A DNA stretch of 64,000 nt from Novosphingobium resinovorum (GTDB lineage Bacteria; Pseudomonadota; Alphaproteobacteria; Sphingomonadales; Sphingomonadaceae): positions 194,579-258,578 of the forward strand of contig NZ_BSFC01000019.1 in NCBI RefSeq assembly GCF_027922145.1. Direction: 5' to 3'. How positions within the stretch are numbered: the stretch's first letter is position 1; each line of letters starts with the position of its first letter. Shown in pieces: positions 8,518-16,760 of the stretch. The notes beneath the pieces were generated by a model that had not been told where the DNA came from, searched no databases, and saw nothing but the letters and a program-made list of their open reading frames with translations. A program made the position numbers and the translations under genes.

Positions 8518-9687
8518 CTAAGCCGCAATCTCCGTGGTGGCCGGATCATAAGTCATCAGGTTCTCGTTCTCCGGGTCCGCGCCATTGCGCTTGCGCATCT
8601 CCGGATCGCTCGACTGGTTGATCTCCCCCTGCCGCCGCGAGCGCAGCAGCACCCGGTTGGCCCGCTCGCGCCGGGTCGCCTCGTAGCGGTGCAGCGCTGC
8701 CACCGGATCGCCCGCAGTGGCAAAGGCCCGTGCGAAGACCACCGCGTCCTCGATCCCCATCGCCGCGCCGAGGCCCAGAAACGGCAGCATAGGATGCGCC
8801 GCATCGCCCATCAGCGTCACCCGGTCGACCGTCCACTGCGGCAGCGGATCGCGGTCGAACAGCGCCCACTTGCGCGTCCCCTCGGCCGGGGCGGCGCGCA
8901 GGAGCGCCTTCACGTCCTCGTTCCAGTCGGCGAACTTCTCCAGCATCTCGGCATTGGTGGCGGGCGTGGACCAGCCCTCGCCGGTCCAGTTGTCGGTCTT
9001 CACGAAGGCGACGCCGTTCACCACCGTGCCATGGCGGATAAGATAGCGCAGCAACTGCCGGTCCGGCCCGAGATAGTTCACCGAAGGCCCCAGGTGCATT
9101 TGCGCCTGCACCTGCTCTACCGGGATCAGGAAGCGATAGGCCGACTGCCCGGTAAATCGCGGGCTCTCCTCCCCGAACAGGATGGCGCGCACGCGCGAGT
9201 TGATACCGTCCGCCCCGACGAGCACCGGCGCGCGCTCCTCCGACCCATCGGCAAAGCGCGCGGCGACCCCCGCTGCGTCCTGCGCCAGAGCCACCACTTG
9301 CCGGTTCAGCGCGATTGTCTCCGGGTCCATCGCATAGACCGCATCGGCAAGGATGGCATGCATGTCGGCCCGGTGGAGCTGGTAGAAATACGGGATTTCC
9401 CCTGCCTCGCGGGCCAGCGCGATCTGGTCCGGCCCGCCGATTCGCTCGCCGGTGCGGTAGTCCGCCCCGCCCGCGCGTACCGGAATGTCGGCGTCGCGCT
9501 CGATCGCGTCGCGCAAGCCGAGCGAGAACAGCCCGCGACTGGCAGGCTGGCTCAGCGTGATCCCGGCCCCGACGTCCCCGAACTGCGCGGCCTGTTCGAA
9601 CAGGCGGACCTTCAGACCCTGCCGCTGCAGCCCCAGCGCAGCGGTCAGCCCCGCGATGCCGCCACCGACGATGATGATGTCCGTCAT
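8518..9687 (-). CDS. FAD-dependent monooxygenase, salicylate hydroxylase-like
   Basis: A 389-residue class A flavoprotein hydroxylase. ATG 9687 gives the expected N-terminus; the open frame upstream is not needed. The dinucleotide-binding GGGIAG ends at residue 13, the DG motif GADGINSRVR is at 158-167, and the GD motif GDAAHP at 294-299 is followed by GAAMGIEDA. These are the three hallmarks of aromatic ring hydroxylases that use NAD(P)H and O2. It is divergently arranged with the molybdenum hydroxylase genes across 121 bases, so it probably acts in the same ring-degradation route. The substrate cannot be named. Confidence 0.88.
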   Translation of the reverse strand: MTDIIIVGGGIAGLTAALGLQRQGLKVRLFEQAAQFGDVGAGITLSQPASRGLFSLGLRDAIERDADIPVRAGGADYRTGERIGGPDQIALAREAGEIPYFYQLHRADMHAILADAVYAMDPETIALNRQVVALAQDAAGVAARFADGSEERAPVLVGADGINSRVRAILFGEESPRFTGQSAYRFLIPVEQVQAQMHLGPSVNYLGPDRQLLRYLIRHGTVVNGVAFVKTDNWTGEGWSTPATNAEMLEKFADWNEDVKALLRAAPAEGTRKWALFDRDPLPQWTVDRVTLMGDAAHPMLPFLGLGAAMGIEDAVVFARAFATAGDPVAALHRYEATRRERANRVLLRSRRQGEINQSSDPEMRKRNGADPENENLMTYDPATTEIAA

Positions 9688-9808
9688 GCCCGTTCCCCTG
9701 CCTTGCAGGTCGGCAGGGTATGCCGTGAGCCGGTGAATGCAAAACATGGCTGTTATGACCCGCGCGTGCGTTGACCGCCCGCGCGCGGCCCAACAAGATC
9801 GCCGCCTC

Positions 9809-10276
9809 ATGGCGTTCACCGTCCTCATCAACGGCCAGCCCCGGGTGCTGGACTGCGAGCCGGACATGCCCCTGCTCTGGGGGCTGCGCGACCTGCTGGG
9901 GCTCACGGGCACGAAGTACAGCTGCGGCAAAGGCTTATGCGGCGCCTGCACCGTCCACCTCGACGGCGCGGCGGTGCGCTCCTGCTCGGTGCCGGTAAGC
10001 GAGGTGAAAGGCGCGATCACCACCATAGAGGGCATCGCCGGCCCGGTCGCCGAGCGCGTCCTTGCTGCCTGGGACGCGCACCAGGTCGCGCAGTGTGGCT
10101 ATTGCCAGCCCGGGCAGGTCATGGCCGCCATCGCCCTGATCGCTGCCGGTCCCGTGGACGATGCCGCGCTGGAGGCGACCATGAACGGCAACTTGTGCCG
10201 CTGCGCCACCTACATGCGGATTCGGGCCGCCGTGCGCGACGCGGCCCAAACCTTTGCCCAAACCGTCTCAGCGTGA
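9809..10276 (+). CDS. [2Fe-2S] small subunit of a molybdenum hydroxylase (IorA-like)
   Basis: A 155-residue xanthine-oxidase-family iron-sulfur subunit of normal length, starting at ATG 9809. The plant-ferredoxin-type cluster ligands are C39, C44, C47 and C59. The second cluster, near the molybdopterin site, uses C96, C99, C130 and C132 (CGYCQPGQVM and NLCRCATY). It passes electrons from the Mo centre of the next gene product and resembles the small subunits of isoquinoline 1-oxidoreductase and aldehyde dehydrogenase. No FAD subunit is encoded here, as expected for the two-subunit Ior type. It has no leader of its own. Its stop overlaps the next start. Confidence 0.92.
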   Translation: MAFTVLINGQPRVLDCEPDMPLLWGLRDLLGLTGTKYSCGKGLCGACTVHLDGAAVRSCSVPVSEVKGAITTIEGIAGPVAERVLAAWDAHQVAQCGYCQPGQVMAAIALIAAGPVDDAALEATMNGNLCRCATYMRIRAAVRDAAQTFAQTVSA

Positions 10277-12390
10277 CCCTCGACCGGCGCGGCTTCCTCG
10301 TGCTCGCCTCAACCGGCCTCTTGCTGGGGGTGGCGGGCAAGGGGCTTTCGACCGCGCCGGAGCCTGACGGACTAGTTCAGCGCTTCCTCGCGATCGATTG
10401 GGAGGGCACCGTCACCGTCTTTGCCAAGCACCTCGACATGGGGCAGGGCATCTGGAGCGGCCTTGCCTCCATCGTCGCCGAGGAACTCGACGCCGATTGG
10501 GGCCGCGTGCGCGTGGTCGGCGCTCCGGCGCGCCTGCCCGACTACGCGCACAACGCCTTCCATGAACAGACCACCGGCGGCTCCACCTCGACTGCGCAGA
10601 GTTGGGACGAGTTGCGCCGCGCCGGAGCTACCGCCCGCGCCATGCTGGTGCGCGCCGCCGCGCAGGCGTGGCACGTGCCCGAGGCAGCGGTCGGCACACG
10701 TCGGGGCGAACTCTTCACCGATAACCACACGGCGGGATACGGCGATTTCGCCGCCGCTGCGGCACGCCTGCCCGTGCCCGCAGACGTCACGCTCAAATCC
10801 CGCGCCGAGTGGCGCCTGCTTGGCGGCGCGCTGCCCCGCACCGACACCGCCGCCAAGACGCGCGGTGCAACCGTCTACGGCATCGACGGCATGTGGCCCG
10901 ACATGCGCCACGCCATCATCGCCCGCTGCCCGCAGATCGGCGGGAAGGTGCGTAGCTACGACGCCTCCGCCGCCCGCGCCATGCCAGGTGTGGACATGGT
11001 GGTCGAAGTGCCCAGCGGCATCGCCGTTATCGCCCGCACCACCTGGCATGCGATCCGCGCCCGCGAGGCCCTGCGCATCGAATGGGATACGCACGCGGCC
11101 GAAACCCGCAGCGACACCGAAATTGCCGCCGACTTCACCCGCGCGATGGCCGAGACGGCGCCCGCCTATACCGATACGCGCGGCGCCCCTGAGGCCGCCT
11201 TCGCCTGCGCGCACCGCGTGGTCGAGGCCGAATTCCGTTTTCCCTACCTCGCCCATGCATCTATGGAGCCGCTCAGCATCTCTGGCCGCATGGTCGGCGG
11301 CGTCTGCGAGGTGCGAGCCGGGTTCCAGTCGCAGACCCGCAACCAGCAGGCGATCGCCGACATCCTCGGCCTGCCGCTGGACCGCGTGGCTCTCGACACC
11401 GTCCCGGCGGGCGGCAGCTTCGGGCGGCGCGCCTCGTTCGATTCCGACTGGGTGGCCGAGTTCGCCCACGTCCTCAAGGCCACCCGCTGGCGCTGGCCGA
11501 TCAAGCTGACCCGTACGCGAGAGGACGACGTGACCGGCGGCTACTACCGCCCGCTGATGATCCACGCGATGCGCGCTGGGCTCGACCGGGAGGGCCGCCT
11601 TATCGCGCTGGACCAGCGCATGTCGGGCCAGTCGGTGACGCTCAAGGCCCCGGAAAAGCCCAACTGGCGCGACTGGACGGTGATGGAGGGCGTTTTCCAT
11701 GAACTCTACGCCTGTTCCAATTCCCGCCTGCGCTGGTGGGGCCCGCCGGCGCGCGTGCCGGTTTTGACCTTCCGCTCGATCTCGAACAACCACACTGGGA
11801 TCGCCAAGGAGATCTTCGTCGATCGCCTCGCCCGCGCCGCCGGGGCCGACCCGGTTGCCTACCGCCTCGCCTTGCTGGGGGAGGAACCGAGACAGGTCGC
11901 CGTCCTGCGCCTCGCCGCCGAAAAGGCCGGATGGAATACGCCGCCACGGCCGGGCATCACCCGCGGCGTGGCCGTCCACCGCTCGGAAGGCAGCTTCATC
12001 GCGCAAGTCGCCGAACTCAGCGGTGCCCATGACGACTTTTGCATAGAACGGATCGTCACCGCGCTCGACTGCGGCCTTGCCCTCAACCCTGACACCGTGC
12101 GCGCGCAAGTCGAGGGAGGAACCGGCTTCGGCCTGTCGGCCGGGCTATACGGCCGCGTCACGCTGGAAGGTGGAGCAGCGCAGGACGGCAACTTCGACAT
12201 GTACCGTGTGCTGCGCCTGAACGAGATGCCCCGAGTCATGGAAACCCACCTGATCGAAGGCGCCGATCGCCCCTCCGGTGTAGGTGAGCCCGGTTCGGTC
12301 CCCGGCACGGCGGCGGTCGTCAATGCGCTTGAACGTATGGGTCTGCCGCAGGTTACGCAATTTCCCGTCTTCGCGATGAGTCGAATCTAG
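10273..12390 (+). CDS. molybdopterin-binding large subunit of a hydroxylase (IorB-like), Tat leader
   Basis: A 705-residue protein starting at GTG 10273, which overlaps the small-subunit stop as GTGA. The extreme N-terminus is a Tat leader: R5-R6-G-F-L followed by a hydrophobic stretch. The active-site Glu of the xanthine oxidase family is in GVGEPG (E672). Length and order match isoquinoline 1-oxidoreductase beta subunits, which hydroxylate ring carbons next to nitrogen or oxidise aldehydes. The complex is probably exported folded, the small subunit travelling with it, and passes electrons to a periplasmic or membrane acceptor not encoded nearby. Substrate specificity is not readable from sequence. 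Confidence 0.9.
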   Translation: MTLDRRGFLVLASTGLLLGVAGKGLSTAPEPDGLVQRFLAIDWEGTVTVFAKHLDMGQGIWSGLASIVAEELDADWGRVRVVGAPARLPDYAHNAFHEQTTGGSTSTAQSWDELRRAGATARAMLVRAAAQAWHVPEAAVGTRRGELFTDNHTAGYGDFAAAAARLPVPADVTLKSRAEWRLLGGALPRTDTAAKTRGATVYGIDGMWPDMRHAIIARCPQIGGKVRSYDASAARAMPGVDMVVEVPSGIAVIARTTWHAIRAREALRIEWDTHAAETRSDTEIAADFTRAMAETAPAYTDTRGAPEAAFACAHRVVEAEFRFPYLAHASMEPLSISGRMVGGVCEVRAGFQSQTRNQQAIADILGLPLDRVALDTVPAGGSFGRRASFDSDWVAEFAHVLKATRWRWPIKLTRTREDDVTGGYYRPLMIHAMRAGLDREGRLIALDQRMSGQSVTLKAPEKPNWRDWTVMEGVFHELYACSNSRLRWWGPPARVPVLTFRSISNNHTGIAKEIFVDRLARAAGADPVAYRLALLGEEPRQVAVLRLAAEKAGWNTPPRPGITRGVAVHRSEGSFIAQVAELSGAHDDFCIERIVTALDCGLALNPDTVRAQVEGGTGFGLSAGLYGRVTLEGGAAQDGNFDMYRVLRLNEMPRVMETHLIEGADRPSGVGEPGSVPGTAAVVNALERMGLPQVTQFPVFAMSRI

Positions 12391-12588
12391 CGCTTTTCGC
12401 TCTGTCGAGATCCGCAAACAATCGGCGGCTTTGCGGGAAACCCCCTTATCTTTGCAGGCAGCACTGCGATGACGGCCGAACCGACCGGCGGCTCCTGCAA
12501 TTGCTCGACACTGAATCGACATCCACAACATGATGGCTGCCGGCATCGGCGTGAAGGCCGCAGAGGAAGCTGCCTCGCCCCCCAAGTA

Positions 12589-12836
12589 GCTGATGATAAA
12601 GCCTTGTTCTTCAAGGTTTCCACACCGGACGGGCCGCTCGATTACCAGAAGGCAATCTCCGGTGAGCTGAAACTGGTTCCTTCCGACGATCAGGTACTAG
12701 CCACACTTGAAGGCGACTACCAAGCCATGGTGGAGGCCGTCTGCCGCATGAAGAGAATGCGCCGACGTTTGCAGAGCTCATGGAAAGCTGCAGCAAAATT
12801 GCCGACGAAATCAACGCCACGACTAAAGCTCTTTAA
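12589..12836 (+). pseudogene. remnant of an AbiEii-like nucleotidyltransferase toxin, C-terminal end, frameshifted
   Basis: From 12589 the frame reads DDKALFFKVSTP and then GELKLVPSDDQVLATLEGDY. It stays open to about 12740. The continuation EENAPTFAELMESCSKIADE and INATTKAL-stop (TAA at 12834) is in the next frame. Loss of one base near 12738-12741 (giving AV instead of AGLPH) explains the break. The pattern of L-x-P, L-x-x-DY-x-x-M, then F-x-E-L and I-x-x-x-IN resembles the C-terminal end of AbiEii/AbiGii toxins. The rest of the gene and any AbiEi antitoxin are missing. The family call is from memory of the pattern. Confidence 0.5.
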
Positions 12837-13149
12837 GGCATCGATTGCGGATAGTCGGCTGAGCCGAATCGACCGCCGCCGGTGAGCTAGCGCTTGAGCG
12901 ATTCGAATCCCTTGTGCCGCATCTGCAAAGCGAATGCGGATTGATGGTTCCGCATCGCCAAGTGTCGATCAAAACCCCATACGAAGTGTAGCCGGAAATC
13001 AGATTTTCTAGGCTTTGCCATTCTGTAGGGCCATTCAAGTGCACGAAAATCGTTAGGTCAGGCCATCCAAGTGCCACGGACTTGGATGCCGCCCACGCAA
13101 ATCCGTTGACGCTGAGGCCATTCGGATCATCACCGGACATCTCTCCCAC
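12823..13149 (-). CDS. possible orphan small ORF in a lower-GC segment
   Basis: A 108-codon frame starting at GTG 13149 (or ATG 13140). AGAGGA lies nine bases upstream of the GTG, a good ribosome site. The first 75 residues look protein-like (NGFAWAASKSVALGWPDL, TIFVHLNGP, VLIDTW), while the C-terminal third is low-quality and runs antisense over the toxin remnant. I recognise no family. It may be a small cargo gene or a truncated one whose true end was lost. Base composition is visibly less GC-rich than its neighbours, which supports acquisition by transfer. Confidence 0.3.
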   Translation of the reverse strand: MGEMSGDDPNGLSVNGFAWAASKSVALGWPDLTIFVHLNGPTEWQSLENLISGYTSYGVLIDTWRCGTINPHSLCRCGTRDSNRSSASSPAAVDSAQPTIRNRCLKEL

Positions 13150-13231
13150 ATTGATGGTTCCTCTTCGCTTTCATGCGGGTGAGCTGCGCCTTTGTCGCAC
13201 AGACGTCATGATCCGCCGCTAGCGGCCGGCC

Positions 13232-14725
13232 ATGCTCCATCAAGGCCGCACTCTGGCCATATTCGCGCGCGAAGCCCGGCTGTTCGCCTATTCCTCGGGG
13301 AATTTCGGCAAGGCGCTGGTCTTTGCCGGGGCGGACATGACGATCCTGTTCCTGCTGACCGACCTGCTCGGCCTGAGCGCGACGGCGGCCGGGTCGCTGA
13401 TGCTGGTCGCGCTGGCGGGCGACCTCGTGTTCGATCTGGTCGCCGCCGCGCTGGTGATCCGGCTGCGGCGCAAGGGACGCGGCTATCGCTGGCTGGTCGC
13501 GACGGGCACGGTGCCCTGCGGCATGGCCTTCGCGATGCTCTACGCCATGCCCGCCTCCGGTCTCCATCAGGGCTGGCTGCTGGCGGCGGCCATGCTGGTG
13601 TTTCGCAGCGCCTACGCGGTGATCGACGTGCCGCACAACGCGCTCATGGCGCAGATGACCAGCGACAGCCGCGCGCGCGGCCGAGTCTCCGGCTACCGAC
13701 TGCTGTTCAGCACCGCCAGTTCACTGTGCGTGGCGATGGTACTGACCCCGCTCGTCCAGCATGCCGCGCGCAGCCGCGCCTTCGATGCGCTGGCGGTGAC
13801 CGGAGCATTCGCCGCAGGGCTTTTCGCGCTGACCATGATTCTGTGCGTCGCGACCTCGGGGCGCCAGGCCGGGACGTCAGCGGATGCCGCCGGACAGGAC
13901 GCCATCCGAGTGCCGCTGCGCGATCCGCTGGTGCTGGGCATGGGCCTTATGGCGCTCATCACCGGCTTCGCGATGCCGACTTTCGGGCGGATGATCCTCT
14001 TCATCGGCACATACGTGGCCGAGCGGCCCGATCTGGTCGCCACGCTGCTGCTGGCGATGACCTGCGGGCAATTCGCCGGGGTGCTGTTCTGGACCGCCTT
14101 GACGGCGCGGATGGATCAGGCGCGGGTGCTGGCCATGGGCCACGGCGTCAGCGCGGTGGGCTTCGTGCTGTTCGCCCTGTGCCTGGATCGCCCCGACGCC
14201 CTGCTGGCCTGTGTGGCGGTGATCGGCTTCGGCCTCGCCTCTGTGTTCATGCTGCCCTGGGGGCTGCTGGCCAACGCGGTGGACTTCGTGGCGCTGCGCC
14301 ATGGCCGGCGACTGGAGACGGGTCTCTTCGCCTTCTACCTCGTCGCGGTGAAGGCCAGCGGCGCGGCGGCGACGGCGCTGATCGGGTGGTCGCTGGGTTG
14401 GCTGGGCTACGTGCCCGGACAGCACCAAGGCACTTCGGTCGAAACCGGCATGCTGGCGCTGGGACTGGGCCTGCCGCTGGTGGGAGCCTTGTCCGCCATC
14501 GTCCTGCTACGCCGCTTCGACATCGGCCACGCGCGGCACGCCCGGGTACGCGCCGCGCTCGACCGGAAAGCTCAATCGGGCGCCGAACCGGTCTCCGGGT
14601 TGAACTTCGGGTTGGCGAAGTCGATCGGCGAGGGCTCGACCTTGGCCGGAGGCGCGGCGCTCTCGGCCCAGGCGCGGCAGAGCATGTCGCGCAGCATCGT
14701 CGCCCCCGCCGCCGTGCGTTCATAG
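13232..14725 (+). CDS. GPH/MelB-type sugar-cation symporter family permease (MFS_2)
   Basis: A 497-residue membrane protein with about 12 hydrophobic helices. The N-terminal FAYSSGNFGKAL and DLLGLSATAAGSLMLVAL patterns fit the glycoside-pentoside-hexuronide family, as does VIDVPHNALMAQMTSDSRARGR, where the VPHNAL core and the following D-x-R-x-R are the family signature. The last recognisable helix ends at about codon 430 (VLLRRFDI). The final 50 or so residues run 154 bases over the convergent nuclease gene and are unlikely to be conserved. No catabolic sugar gene sits beside it, so the substrate is unknown. Confidence 0.8.
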   Translation: MLHQGRTLAIFAREARLFAYSSGNFGKALVFAGADMTILFLLTDLLGLSATAAGSLMLVALAGDLVFDLVAAALVIRLRRKGRGYRWLVATGTVPCGMAFAMLYAMPASGLHQGWLLAAAMLVFRSAYAVIDVPHNALMAQMTSDSRARGRVSGYRLLFSTASSLCVAMVLTPLVQHAARSRAFDALAVTGAFAAGLFALTMILCVATSGRQAGTSADAAGQDAIRVPLRDPLVLGMGLMALITGFAMPTFGRMILFIGTYVAERPDLVATLLLAMTCGQFAGVLFWTALTARMDQARVLAMGHGVSAVGFVLFALCLDRPDALLACVAVIGFGLASVFMLPWGLLANAVDFVALRHGRRLETGLFAFYLVAVKASGAAATALIGWSLGWLGYVPGQHQGTSVETGMLALGLGLPLVGALSAIVLLRRFDIGHARHARVRAALDRKAQSGAEPVSGLNFGLAKSIGEGSTLAGGAALSAQARQSMSRSIVAPAAVRS

Positions 14726-15555
14726 ACCATCTCGCGCACGCGCTGGTCGGTGAAGTCGGCGAACTGAGCGCGCTTTTCCAGCGCGAAGACCTCGCCCACC
14801 TTGTCGCCCGAGTGGTCGAGATAGGCCAGCACCGCGTCGAACATGTCGCCCGAGGTCCGGCCGGGCTTGCCGATACGCGGGGCGATGTCGGCCACCGTCA
14901 GCTTCATGCCGTCGACGAACTGGCTCTCGAAGCGGCCGTGGACGGTGCGGTCGGTGGTGTAGCCATGCGGGTTCGGCCCACGCCAGCCATCGCTGCTGAC
15001 CGAATCGTGCATCGGGTTGGCCCCGTCGCCGATGTAATGGCCGAGGCGGATGACGTCGAAAGCGCAGTTCTGCTCGGCCACGGAGGCGTCCTTGCCTTCC
15101 GCGTTCGCCGCGCGGATGCGGCGCATGCACACGACGATGCGGTCATAGGCCTCGATCGCGGCATAAGGCAGCGTGCCGGTCCAGCGCACATTGGTGCGCG
15201 CGGCGGTTTCGGGATCGCTGTCCTTGATCTTCTCGTACTGCTTGTAGAGCGCGATCACGAACTCGTAGCGCGAGCGGGGGATGGGCTTGAGGAACGTGAA
15301 CTGCTCCCGAAACCAGCCGTGGTTGGGGTCTTCCTCGATCTTGGAGAAGTTCTCGGAGTTGCCGCGCCAGCTGTCGGGGAGCAGCGAGGAGGCGCCGATA
15401 TAGTCCTCGTACTTGCGCAGGAACACCGGGCCGTCCTCGGGGATGGCCTCGATCGCGGCGCGGTCGATGACGGTGTGGGCAGTGCCGCCCCAGGCCAGCG
15501 CGGCAGTGGGACTGAGGCCGAGTGCGGCGATGGCGGCAAGGAGGATGTTACGCAT
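14572..15555 (-). CDS. S1/P1-family nuclease, secreted, zinc-dependent
   Basis: A 327-residue secreted enzyme. The signal peptide ends in ALA, so the mature protein starts with W22, the N-terminal zinc-ligand Trp of S1/P1 nucleases and phospholipase C. Further ligands are H27, H173 with D177 (GHYIGDG), H183 (PMHDS), and H206 with E210 (VHGRFE). These are the expected trinuclear zinc site. The family cleaves single-stranded nucleic acid and 3'-phosphomonoesters; phospholipid cleavage is an alternative. It is the last gene of an operon with a DUF218 protein and a TonB receptor (15-base gap), which suggests scavenging of a phosphorus-containing nutrient in the periplasm. Confidence 0.88.
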   Translation of the reverse strand: MRNILLAAIAALGLSPTAALAWGGTAHTVIDRAAIEAIPEDGPVFLRKYEDYIGASSLLPDSWRGNSENFSKIEEDPNHGWFREQFTFLKPIPRSRYEFVIALYKQYEKIKDSDPETAARTNVRWTGTLPYAAIEAYDRIVVCMRRIRAANAEGKDASVAEQNCAFDVIRLGHYIGDGANPMHDSVSSDGWRGPNPHGYTTDRTVHGRFESQFVDGMKLTVADIAPRIGKPGRTSGDMFDAVLAYLDHSGDKVGEVFALEKRAQFADFTDQRVREMVYERTAAGATMLRDMLCRAWAESAAPPAKVEPSPIDFANPKFNPETGSAPD

Positions 15556-15570
15556 GGGGAACGGCTCCGA

Positions 15571-16749
15571 TCAGGGATCCAGCGGATCGCGCGGGTCCAC
15601 GCGCGCAGAAAGGGCGGATGGGCGAAATTCCAGCTCGGTCGGTGAGACGCGCGCACCGATGGTGCCGGGCTGATAGCCCAGTTCGCGGTTATTGCGCGCC
15701 GCGAATTCGGGGTTCTCGATCATCGCGCTCTGGTCCGGGTTGCAGACGATCAGCGTGTCCTTGTCCAGCGGGGCGCCCATGGCCATCAGCAGGCGCGAGG
15801 CATTGCGCAAGTTGGTGGTGGTGTGGCGCGCATGCGGCTCGATGACGATGGCCTCGGCGGGGACGCCGTAGCGCTCGATCAGGGCGCGGCGCATTTCCTC
15901 GGCTTCGGCGAAGGCGGTGGCGCGCGGGTGGGCATGGCCACCGGTGAGGATCAGGAACGGCGCGTCGCCTGCCGCGAAGCGCTGCGCGGCAAGGCGCACG
16001 TGGTACTTGCCGTAAGGGCTGAGCGGCATGCCCGCGACCTCAGGCCCGACGCCGGTGACGATCAGTGCGCTATAGCGGTAGCGCTTCCAGTCGAGGCCCT
16101 TTGCGCGCCTGAAGGCCGGGGCGTTGAGGCCGCCGGTGAGCGGCTCGTAACTGATGGCATCGCGGCGGTCCGCGGCATCGAGCAGCGCCAGCGCATAGTC
16201 CAGGCTGGGATCGAGCGCCTGCAGCGAATTCACGCGCACCGTCTGCGACAGCCATGTCGCCGCCTGCAGACGCGAGCGGGCCTCCTGCGGGTCGACCATG
16301 CCGGCACCGTCGATGCCGGGATACGGCGGCACCTGACCCAGACCATACGTGCGCACGATCGTGTTGATGCCCGCGATCTCGCGCCCGGCCTGCGCGGCGG
16401 GGCCGTCGTCCGCGGCCTTCCCCGAGGCAGCAGCGGCGAGCACTTGCGCCTCGCCGTCAGTCCAGACCATCGCCTGCGCCACGCAGCCGAGGTCGGTGCC
16501 GCAGGCCGCCCGCCGGTCGAACCGGGCGCGCAGCATGGCGGCGACTTCGGGGCGAGCCTGCAGCGCATTGAGCGCCGCAGGATCGCGGCCCAGCGCGTCG
16601 AACAACGGGAACAACCGCTGCGACAGGCTCTCCGTCACCGTGTCCCTGACGGCCTGCGCCCTAGCACCTTGTGCAGATGCGCAGACCGTCGTGAGCGAGA
16701 GTGCCGCAGCAACGGCAACCGCTGCCATGCGCGCCGGACCTTTCCGCAT
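15571..16749 (-). CDS. DUF218 / YdcF-SanA-ElyC family protein with extended N-terminus
   Basis: A 392-residue protein with a signal peptide (AAVAVAAALSLTTVCASAQ), starting at ATG 16749. The first 200 or so residues are a helical, Ala-rich domain. The DUF218 core begins at about 210 with YSALIVTGVGPE, followed by FLILTGGHAHP, an AEAEEM helix, the IVIEPHARHTTTNLRNA motif and LIVCNPDQ. DUF218 proteins sit at or beyond the inner membrane and act in envelope metabolism; the enzymatic activity is not established. It lies 11 bases after the receptor gene and 15 before the nuclease, so the three are one transcription unit. Confidence 0.85.
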   Translation of the reverse strand: MRKGPARMAAVAVAAALSLTTVCASAQGARAQAVRDTVTESLSQRLFPLFDALGRDPAALNALQARPEVAAMLRARFDRRAACGTDLGCVAQAMVWTDGEAQVLAAAASGKAADDGPAAQAGREIAGINTIVRTYGLGQVPPYPGIDGAGMVDPQEARSRLQAATWLSQTVRVNSLQALDPSLDYALALLDAADRRDAISYEPLTGGLNAPAFRRAKGLDWKRYRYSALIVTGVGPEVAGMPLSPYGKYHVRLAAQRFAAGDAPFLILTGGHAHPRATAFAEAEEMRRALIERYGVPAEAIVIEPHARHTTTNLRNASRLLMAMGAPLDKDTLIVCNPDQSAMIENPEFAARNNRELGYQPGTIGARVSPTELEFRPSALSARVDPRDPLDP

Positions 16750-16760
16750 TCCCGCCGTCC

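Noticed and set aside
8518..12390. Nicotinate degradation (nic) cluster
   Set aside because: A Mo hydroxylase plus FAD monooxygenase would fit, but there is no ring-opening dioxygenase, maleamate amidase or isomerase, and the hydrolase-fold protein lacks a triad.
12589..12836. Intact toxin-antitoxin system
   Set aside because: Only the C-terminal end is present, it is frameshifted, and no antitoxin gene is adjacent.
12900..12910. GATTCGAATCC, resembling a tRNA T-loop
   Set aside because: No acceptor, D or anticodon arm could be fitted on either strand; no integrase nearby to make it an attachment site. A similar short match near 41133 fails in the same way.
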